Shown: positions 6,575 through 12,222 of the stretch, piece after piece
Layout: each line of letters starts with the position of its first letter
Numbering within the stretch: position 1 is the first letter of the stretch
From: Chrysochromulina tobinii
Taxonomy: Eukaryota; Haptophyta; Prymnesiales; Chrysochromulinaceae
Assembly: GCA_001275005.1 (NCBI GenBank)
Contig: JWZX01001444.1
Span: forward strand, 1 to 14,827
Direction: 5' to 3'
DNA: 14,827 nucleotides
Program-made: the position numbers and the translations under genes
The notes under the pieces: generated by a model
Told to the model about the DNA's origin: nothing
Seen by the model: the letters and a program-made list of their open reading frames with translations, nothing else
Databases searched by the model: none

Positions 6575-7997
6575 CGTAAGGGTCGGTTCGGCACAGGATT
6601 GGACTTCCGAGGTCGCAACTGATTCGAGCCCAACCAAAGCTAGGGACGACACCGGGTGACTACCCTGAGTGGTCCCGGCTATTTTTTTCATGGAAAAATG
6701 ACATTCACACTTGTGCCTCCTATGAACCCACGTTAAATGCGGGACTGGCCGCCATCGCCGCCGTCGTGCGCTTGCTGCTCCATGTTCGCGCCACGCCGCA
6801 GCCCCCGTCGTGGCACGTACCCGCAGCCGGTGTGTGGGCAGCGCTACGCCGCCTCAACACCGCACTTGCGCTCGACCTGAGCCCGTTTGGAGCTCGGGAA
6901 GCAAACGCCGCCTGGAAGGTACTCGATGAGCACGGTGTGGCAGTCAGACGAGCGGAGCTTTGCACGCGCTGTTCTCCCCTGCCCCGTATACCCATTTCTG
7001 ACCTGGAACCGAACCGCGAGGTTGTGTCGCGCCCGCAGGCTGACGGAGAGCGGCATCCTCAAGACCTTGCAGCACTCACCGCACCTGCACCACGGCTGAT
7101 GGCTGGCCAGGGACGTGGACGAGGCGCTGCTGGTGGCATCGCCAACAAGCTACTTCGCGTACTAGCTCATTGCGTTGTGGGATGAACTCGCGTCGGCGCT
7201 TGATGGTCTTTAGCTCTGGTCCGTGTGGATGGTCTTTAGCTCTGGTCCGTGTGACACAGCCGTGCGGGACTGCAGGCTCCATGGGCACGAAGATGACCTG
7301 CATGAGGCTCCGATCACGACGCCATAGACGCCAGCTGGCGGGCTAGGCGCGAAGGAACCCCCAGTTAGTGTGCAGCTGCCACAGTTGCCCGCTCAGAATC
7401 CGCCCTGTGCACTGACGGATGCGTCGGCTGTGGTTGAATCTGCGAAGCAAGCCGCCTGAGCTCCGATCCTAGGTGTCTCTAGCCGTTATGTAATCTTTGA
7501 CATGCATGTGTGGGGAAACAGCAGCTGCTCTTCCCAAGCCTATCGAGTATCGTACCCTGAACCCGCAACCCTGTGAAACCCTTAAGAGAACCGGCCTACC
7601 GCGGCGCGGCGGCGCCAAACCCTGTCGTGTCTCGTGTGACGCCTCCCGAGACTCCCGTCGTCCGGCGTCGAAGCCGCGCCCGGCCGTCACAAAAACTTTA
7701 CCTGTGTACATGTGTGCATATTTTCGCGTATCGCGACGCTGAAGGTAAAGGCCTAAAGTTGTACACATATATACAGTTGTACACGTCGGTCTCGGAATGA
7801 ACCTCGACGGACCCGACCCCTGTGCGCCCTGTACACCGAATCTCAGGCAAGCACAGTATCGCGCTATCCGAACGTGACCTGCGCACGTGAAGCTCTCGCG
7901 CTGTACATGCCAAGTGCCAGAGCCGCGCATTTACAACCGGAGCGTGGCACCCACGATCCATGTGAAGCTGGCAGCTGCGCCACAGCATCCTCCTGCC
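6575..7997. other. Gene-poor region, no supportable coding sequence
   Basis: About 1.4 kb separates the dehydrogenase/reductase from the next minus-strand gene. Open frames at 6720-7190 (both strands) and 7469-7930 (minus) have skewed Arg/Pro/Ser compositions and no recognisable motifs. The plus frame at 6766 lacks an ATG. Lower GC around 7690-7790 and short repeats such as AGTTGTACAC (7757-7766 and 7775-7784) suggest ordinary non-coding DNA. A degraded gene cannot be excluded. No tRNA or transposase signature is seen. Confidence 0.5.
7202..7253. repeat. Perfect 26-bp tandem duplication
   Basis: A 26-base unit starting GATGGTCTTTAGC and ending GGTCCGTGTG occurs twice with no mismatch and no spacer (7202-7227 and 7228-7253). 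The absence of mismatches implies a recent event or homogenisation. It lies in the gene-poor region and overlaps no supported gene. Confidence 0.95.
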
Positions 7998-8620
7998 TTA
8001 TGGCGTGCGCATGATAATTGCCTCCCCCATCGGCGTGCGCGCCGTGCGCACGTTGCTCCGCACAGCTCTCGGCCGGCTCAACGCCGAAGGCGACGCACCT
8101 GCGAGGGAGGTCCATACATGCGTTGGTACGGTATCGGAGATCGGGCTTGCGTGTGATGTGATGTGTGCGCGTGCGTACTTGACACGAGCATAGTACTCAA
8201 GCAGGAAGTGCCGTTCTCTGAAAATCTGCACAGTCTCTCCTGTCAAGCGTTTGATGCCCGCCTTCAAGGTCGCAGCCTTATCGCCTGTGAGGCAGCCACA
8301 CTCGGACAGCAGCGCATCGAGGTCCTCTTGGCTGAGGCCGAAGCGGACGCAGAGTGCGCTGGCATCGTTGCTCGCCACCATGCAAGGCAGCGCCTCAAGG
8401 GCATACTGCACGCCGTCCGACAGACCATGCTCGCTTCTGTGCACGAAGACCGTCATGGCCTCGAGTGATGTCACGCTGCAGGAGAAACGACGTAGGTGGC
8501 GGAGAACAGCCGGTGAGCTCGCAGGCTTCGCCGCGATGGAAGAGGGCTTAGTGTGATCGATGGCGGGTGCCGTGCGGCAGCTCACCTGCGCCGCGCCTGC
8601 TCGTTGGCGCGAGTGCTCAT
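7998..8620 (-). CDS. Unknown small protein, spliced gene
   Basis: I do not recognise this protein. The best model starts at the ATG at 8618-8620 (A at -3). It encodes MSTRANEQARR, then splices at CAG|GTGAGC (intron 8585-8476) into a frame continuing SVTSLEAMTVF and running to a TAA at 7998, about 170 residues. The convincing part is roughly residues 12-111: mostly helical, with FGLSQEDLDALLSECGC and ETVQIFRERHFLLEYYARVK, and mostly G/C at third codon positions. The C-terminal part is low-complexity. A second intron (8178-8099, AA|GTACGC to CTCGCAG) would replace it with a different tail ending at 7864, giving about 188 residues. The alternative unspliced start at ATG 8708 adds a Pro/Ser/Arg-rich stretch that looks intronic. 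The gene is divergent from the LpxA gene. Confidence 0.5.
8476..8585 (-). other. Predicted 110-nt GT-AG intron
   Basis: On the minus strand the donor is CAG|GTGAGC, close to the eukaryotic consensus. The acceptor is the pyrimidine-rich TTTCTCCTGCAG. The junction is phase 2: AG from exon 1 plus C from exon 2 gives Ser, then the frame runs on with VTSLEA. A CTAAG-like branch candidate lies inside. It is the best-formed splice pair I found in the window. Confidence 0.6.
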
Positions 8621-9000
8621 GATGAGGGTCGACCACCGACGCCAGCTTGGGCGTCGGGGTCCGTCGTCGGGGGTCCGAAGACACAGTGACGAAGGGCGAA
8701 TTTTGCATTCACAGTCCGTCTGGGCTGAGAATGAGGATTGTACTTGAACAAACCACAGATTCCGAAAGCCCCAAGCACCCCGATGATAGCCCTGGGGTCT
8801 GTGCAAGTACAGTCAGTTGTTTAAAATTAAGTCTCATCACGTTGTGAATCGACCCGTAAAGCTCTCTCCGCATGTTTCAATCCAATTAAAGAATTGTTTC
8901 TGTGACAAATGAGCTCATCGGGGAAGTGCATGAGTGTTGCTGCATGTTTCCCCCATTTTTGTCCTGCAAAACCCCCGAGATCATTCACGCGGGAACGAAA
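8621..9000. promoter_or_regulatory. Divergent promoter region upstream of the LpxA gene
   Basis: These 380 bases separate the starts of the minus-strand small gene and the LpxA gene. The part from about 8815 to 8915 is AT-rich against a GC-rich background and contains TTTAAAATTAA (8820-8830) and a CCAAT motif (8882-8886). Core promoter activity is inferred from composition and position. An in-frame ATG at 8944 lies upstream of the chosen LpxA start. Confidence 0.4.
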
Positions 9001-9999
9001 ATGTTCGTGGCCGCCCGCCGCCTCGCTAGCCACGGCCGCCTCGCAAGGCTCTCAACAGCAGCGGCGCCCCTGTACGCACCGTTGGTCGGAGAGCACGTTC
9101 ACCCGACAGCGGTGATCGAGCCAGGTGCGAGGCTCGGCAGCGGCGTCAGCGTCGGCCCATTCTGCGTGGTCGGTAATGACGTGGTACTCGGCGACGGCGT
9201 GCGGCTCGAGTCGCACGTACGTGTCGCCGGTCACACGGTTGTCGGTGCTGGCAGCGTTATACACGCGTTCGTCACGCTCGGAGCCACGCCGCAGGACCTC
9301 AAGTACGCGGGAGAGCCATCGCACTTGATCATCGGTGAGCGGTGCCGGATCGCCGAATACGCGCTGCTGAGCGGCGGCACGGCGGTTGGCGGCGGTGTCA
9401 CCTCGCTCGGTGACGGCTGCTTCATCATGTCGCACTGCCACGTGGCACACGATTGCCACCTCGGCCACGACGTGCTCCTCGCATCGAACGCCGCGCTCGC
9501 TGGCCACGTTCAGGTGGGCGACGGCGCGCGCATCTCAGGTTATGCGTGCGTGCAGCAGCGGGTGAGCGTTGGCAGCGGTGCCTTCGTCGGCGGCGGATCG
9601 GTGCTCGCACATGACCTAATTCCGTACGGTCTGGCCGTCGGTAACCGAGCGCAACTGCTCTCGATCAACTTGCGCGGGCTGCGACGGCAGCATGCGTCGC
9701 CAGCGGAACAGCGTGCGCTGCTATCGACATATCGCTACTTGTTTGACGTGACGTCTGTGGGATTTTACGAGGCGCTGCCGTTGCAGCCGCTGCCAACGCT
9801 TCGTCAGCGGGCCGAATGCGTACTGGAAGACGATGTGGCTGAGTATCCTCGTGTTCGCCAGCTCCTCCGCTTCGTGCTCGGTCAGCGATCGGTCGTCACG
9901 CAATCTGGAAGCGGAGCCGAGGCTGTGCCGCTCTCACACCGCGCGCTCTGCCTGCCACCAATACGGACCAGCCGTGGGCTGCACGACGGCTTGAGCTGA
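9001..9999 (+). CDS. lpxA: UDP-N-acetylglucosamine O-acyltransferase (LpxA-like), organelle-targeted
   Basis: Homologue of the first enzyme of lipid A synthesis, which moves a 3-hydroxyacyl chain from acyl-ACP to UDP-GlcNAc. The ATG at 9001 has AAA before it and gives 332 residues with an Arg/Ser/Ala leader (AARRLASHGRLARLSTAA, 4-21) typical of mitochondrial targeting. In-frame sequence further up begins only at ATG 8944 or GTG 8902. The left-handed beta-helix hexapeptide repeats run from about 34 to 210. Family blocks are HPTAVIEPGA (34-43), QDLKYAGEP (98-106), HCHVAHDC (145-152, catalytic His150, like His125 in E. coli) and LAGHV (166-170, like His144). A helical C-terminal domain follows to about 295, then a tail of about 37 residues. 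By eye, E. coli His160 is Gln185, Glu200 is Arg225 and Arg205 is Gln230, so substrate handling may differ. Plants carry a mitochondrial LpxA pathway, and this algal copy fits that. Confidence 0.9.
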   Translation: MFVAARRLASHGRLARLSTAAAPLYAPLVGEHVHPTAVIEPGARLGSGVSVGPFCVVGNDVVLGDGVRLESHVRVAGHTVVGAGSVIHAFVTLGATPQDLKYAGEPSHLIIGERCRIAEYALLSGGTAVGGGVTSLGDGCFIMSHCHVAHDCHLGHDVLLASNAALAGHVQVGDGARISGYACVQQRVSVGSGAFVGGGSVLAHDLIPYGLAVGNRAQLLSINLRGLRRQHASPAEQRALLSTYRYLFDVTSVGFYEALPLQPLPTLRQRAECVLEDDVAEYPRVRQLLRFVLGQRSVVTQSGSGAEAVPLSHRALCLPPIRTSRGLHDGLS

Positions 10000-10206
10000 T
10001 CTCGTCGCTAGACGAAGTGGAGAGACTCAGACTGTCATGCCAGCACGGCTGTGAGCAACCCCGAGCCCTCGGTTCTCAATAGTGTGTGTTCGATGGTAGC
10101 CTGCGAATCAGACATGGGCATATGTACGTCTCTAAAAGGAGGTGTATTAAGATGTCTCAGTTACTATGGACGTGAGGCCTTTACTTGAAGATCTTGTTAC
10201 AATGTA
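10000..10206. other. Short gap between convergent gene ends
   Basis: These 207 bases hold the 3' flanks of the LpxA gene (plus) and the small basic-protein gene (minus). It is more AT-rich than the coding parts. I see no RNA gene and no coding frame. Confidence 0.5.
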
Positions 10207-10386
10207 TTACGCTTTGGATTTCTGCTTCAGAGCGGCGGGGCTCTTGACGACTGTCGCTGGGCCCTTCCCTTGCCGCTGCGCCTTTGAGATGTCCTGCTGC
10301 TGAACCTTCGGCTTGGGCTTGGTTTGTCTCTCCACTTTTGCAGCTTTTAAGCCTTGCATTCGAAACGCCTTGGCCGACTTGCCCAT
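10207..10386 (-). CDS. 59-residue basic protein (MGKSAKAF start)
   Basis: A small, strongly basic protein. The ATG at 10386 sits in an excellent context (ACA before, G after). The frame is open slightly further only from a GTG at 10404. The product starts MGKSAKAFRM, is full of Lys/Arg/Gln (KAAKVERQTKPKPKVQQQ), and ends LKQKSKA before TAA. An MGKSAK-type start followed by a lysine-rich tail recalls small uncharacterised eukaryotic proteins, but I cannot name a family. Its charge suggests nucleic-acid or ribosome contact; this is inference only. Short length and biased composition leave real doubt. Convergent with LpxA, divergent from the coiled-coil gene. Confidence 0.5.
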   Translation of the reverse strand: MGKSAKAFRMQGLKAAKVERQTKPKPKVQQQDISKAQRQGKGPATVVKSPAALKQKSKA

Positions 10387-10492
10387 TGTGCACGCTTTTG
10401 CCACACCTTTTTCGAAGGCCCCGGATGAGACGCGTGTGCGTAGACGTTGTCGTGAGCACTAGAAGGAACCAAAAGCAGTAAGTGTTGAACGC
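10387..10492. promoter_or_regulatory. Short divergent intergenic region
   Basis: Only 106 bases separate the ATG of the basic-protein gene (minus) from the first ATG of the coiled-coil gene (plus). If the coiled-coil protein starts at 10619 instead, the gap is 232 bases, more comfortable for two promoters. No clear core element is visible. Confidence 0.3.
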
Positions 10493-11440
10493 ATGGGTCG
10501 CTGGCTGTGGGAGGACGATAGAAAATTCCTCCCAATACGCTTGCACGAACTACGCTGTGAATTATGCGTCATCATGAGGGCACACCTTTGCCGCGCCGCC
10601 AACCCAAAGGGCGTGCTCATGTCACACTCATGTGCCGCGCCCACAATCGTGACTCACTCGGACGATGCCACGTTCAACCCGGCGGCGGAGCTGACGACAA
10701 CGAAGCTCCATGAGAGCATCCTCGAGTTGCGTACTCTTGCTGCTGCAATTGAGACGCAGATCCTCGAGGGCTTGGCATCACCGCACGCGGCAGGCCGCTC
10801 GTTGAAGCAGCACGTGGATACGTTGCAGACTGCCTTGGAGCTCAAACAACGGAGTGTGCAGGTGCTGCGCCTTCGTGCGCACTTCTCTCCGGCAAACGAG
10901 CTGCAACTCGAGGAGAGACAGGGATTTGGCCGCTGTGTCTCGATTCGGCGACAGCTGGCTACTATTCTGACCGAGACCGCCGTAGATCCGGCGAGCGAGG
11001 CCGTGCCCGCCACGCGCGCCGCGGAGACGACGGCGACACGCTCCGATGGCGACACGCAGCAACCCGATGGCTGGGGCCATGTAGCGGCGCTCATCTCCGA
11101 GATCGCCTGTGAGCTCCCTACGCTACAGGCTCGGATGAACGAGTCATTCGAGCTCAGCCTAGCGCTGCAGCGCGACGCCGCAGCCGTCGACGCTGAACGC
11201 TCGAGCCATGAGGCGGCAGAGCTCGCTGAGCTGTTGGACCAGGTTGAGGCTGCCAAGGCCGAGTTGGCGAGGTTGCGAGAGGGTCGTGCGGGCACCGGTA
11301 GCTCGAGGGCCGACGAGATTGCCTTGGACAAGCTCCTTGGCCGATTGCAGAACGAGGCAAGCTCGCTGCTCCAAACCAAGGTCGAGCTCGAAGACGAAGT
11401 GGCGTCGCTTCGGCGCACGCTACGTGCGGTGACGGAATGA
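10493..11440 (+). CDS. Coiled-coil protein of unknown function
   Basis: A 315-residue, single-exon frame. Three ATGs are possible: 10493, 10574 and 10619. The last gives 273 residues (MSHSCAAPTIV...) and drops an N-terminal stretch whose codons are less GC-rich, so it may be the true start. I report the longest form. Residues about 70-130 are helical with heptad-like Leu spacing (TKLHESILELRTLAAAIETQ; VDTLQTALELKQRSVQVLRL). A polar, Thr/Ala-rich linker (161-192) follows. Residues about 197-262 and 274-311 form a strong coiled coil (AELAELLDQVEAAKAELARLRE; TKVELEDEVASLRRTLR). No signal peptide, membrane segment or catalytic motif is visible. A structural or scaffold role is inferred; I cannot assign it to a known complex. 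Confidence 0.7.
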   Translation: MGRWLWEDDRKFLPIRLHELRCELCVIMRAHLCRAANPKGVLMSHSCAAPTIVTHSDDATFNPAAELTTTKLHESILELRTLAAAIETQILEGLASPHAAGRSLKQHVDTLQTALELKQRSVQVLRLRAHFSPANELQLEERQGFGRCVSIRRQLATILTETAVDPASEAVPATRAAETTATRSDGDTQQPDGWGHVAALISEIACELPTLQARMNESFELSLALQRDAAAVDAERSSHEAAELAELLDQVEAAKAELARLREGRAGTGSSRADEIALDKLLGRLQNEASSLLQTKVELEDEVASLRRTLRAVTE

Positions 11441-11704
11441 AAGCATGCCGTTGTGGCGGTACTACTACTGCTCACCTATCTGCTCAGGGCTCTCCTCGAG
11501 TTAGAGAGTATCCGTACGTCCTCATAACGAGAAAGTAAGAGTAAGCGTGCAAAGCTCGCGTTTTGGAAAAAGAGAGTGGACTGAGTGCGAGAGCCGAGAG
11601 AGTCTTCGAGTTTGCGCTCTGACGTGAGCCGCGGCCCCGCGGCCGCGCCCAACCGCGGACAACCGCGCGCGCGCCCGGGCCCCGGCGCCCCCGCGCCCCG
11701 CCCC

Positions 11705-11723
11705 GGGGCCCCTACGGGGCCCC
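11705..11723. repeat. Perfect GC hairpin (8-bp stem, 3-nt loop)
   Basis: GGGGCCCC (11705-11712) and its exact inverse GGGGCCCC (11716-11723) flank a TAC loop. Each arm is itself palindromic. It lies in the GC-rich block between two convergent genes. It could be a structural barrier or part of a transcript end, or simply a composition effect. Confidence 0.65.
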
Positions 11724-12086
11724 CGGCGTCCGACTGAGTGTCACCGTGGCCGTCCCGCACAGCCCCACTGACAGGCCACATCAGCATTTTAAGGTAAACA
11801 AGTGTTGAAATGCGCGATAACAGGAAGCTAATGTGCAGGACCTCCGGCCGGTGGGGGCCACAGTACCCCCAGGACGCGCATTCGACTCGTTGAATACTCA
11901 ATACAAGAGCCGCCACGTGGTCCCACGACGTGCGGTGCTCCTGCACCTCTCGTTCGGGGACGATGGTGGCACGCTACCGCCACTCGCCAGCACGCCAGCA
12001 CGCCAAGACCTTGGGAAGGACCAGTCTCGCTCTCCTACTCGCCCCCCGCAGTCTCATCTCCGCGGTCTCACTCCACTTCCTTGCAC

Positions 12087-12114
12087 GTAGAGCCCTTGTA
12101 GTAGAGCCCTTGTA
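12087..12114. repeat. 14-bp tandem duplication with partial third copy
   Basis: GTAGAGCCCTTGTA is repeated exactly at 12087-12100 and 12101-12114, followed by a degenerate GTAGACAGCCCT. It lies in the 3' flank of the large membrane-protein gene. Confidence 0.9.
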
Positions 12115-12222
12115 GTAGACAGCCCTATTCCATGCCACCATGCATCATGCATCATGCTCGGTATACGGCTTCATCCTCCTTTACTCACTGCGAGGGCCAT
12201 GCTCGCTCAAGATCGCTCACCA

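Larger units (their letters stand above)
11441..12222. other. Non-coding gap with GC-rich block and short repeats
   Basis: These 782 bases lie between the convergent ends of the coiled-coil gene and the large membrane-protein gene. About 11625-11735 is almost pure G/C, rich in CGCG, GGCC and CCCC, and includes a perfect hairpin at 11705-11723. Further on are a 14-bp tandem duplication (12087-12114) and small ATGCATC repeats (about 12140-12155). The minus frame at 11476-11946 crosses the GC block and encodes Gly/Ala/Pro/Arg-rich sequence, so I do not accept it as a gene. Confidence 0.55.

Noticed and set aside
6766-7185. Plus-strand frame of about 139 codons in the gene-poor region
   Set aside because: It begins only at GTG, has no ATG near its start and no recognisable motif. 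A decayed fragment is possible but cannot be supported.
7469-7930. Minus-strand 153-codon frame
   Set aside because: The product is irregular (many Arg, Cys, Tyr, His) and crosses lower-GC sequence with short repeats. No motif.
10137-10153. AGGAGGT followed by ATG, resembling a bacterial ribosome binding site
   Set aside because: The frame after the ATG stops after seven codons, and the surrounding genes are eukaryotic in style. Coincidence.
10478-10483. GTAAGT donor-like sequence upstream of the coiled-coil gene
   Set aside because: No convincing upstream coding exon and no clear matching acceptor joining to the coiled-coil frame were found.
11476-11946. Minus-strand 156-codon frame through the GC-rich island
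   Set aside because: The middle is Gly/Ala/Pro/Arg low complexity from the GC block and the rest has no protein-like pattern.
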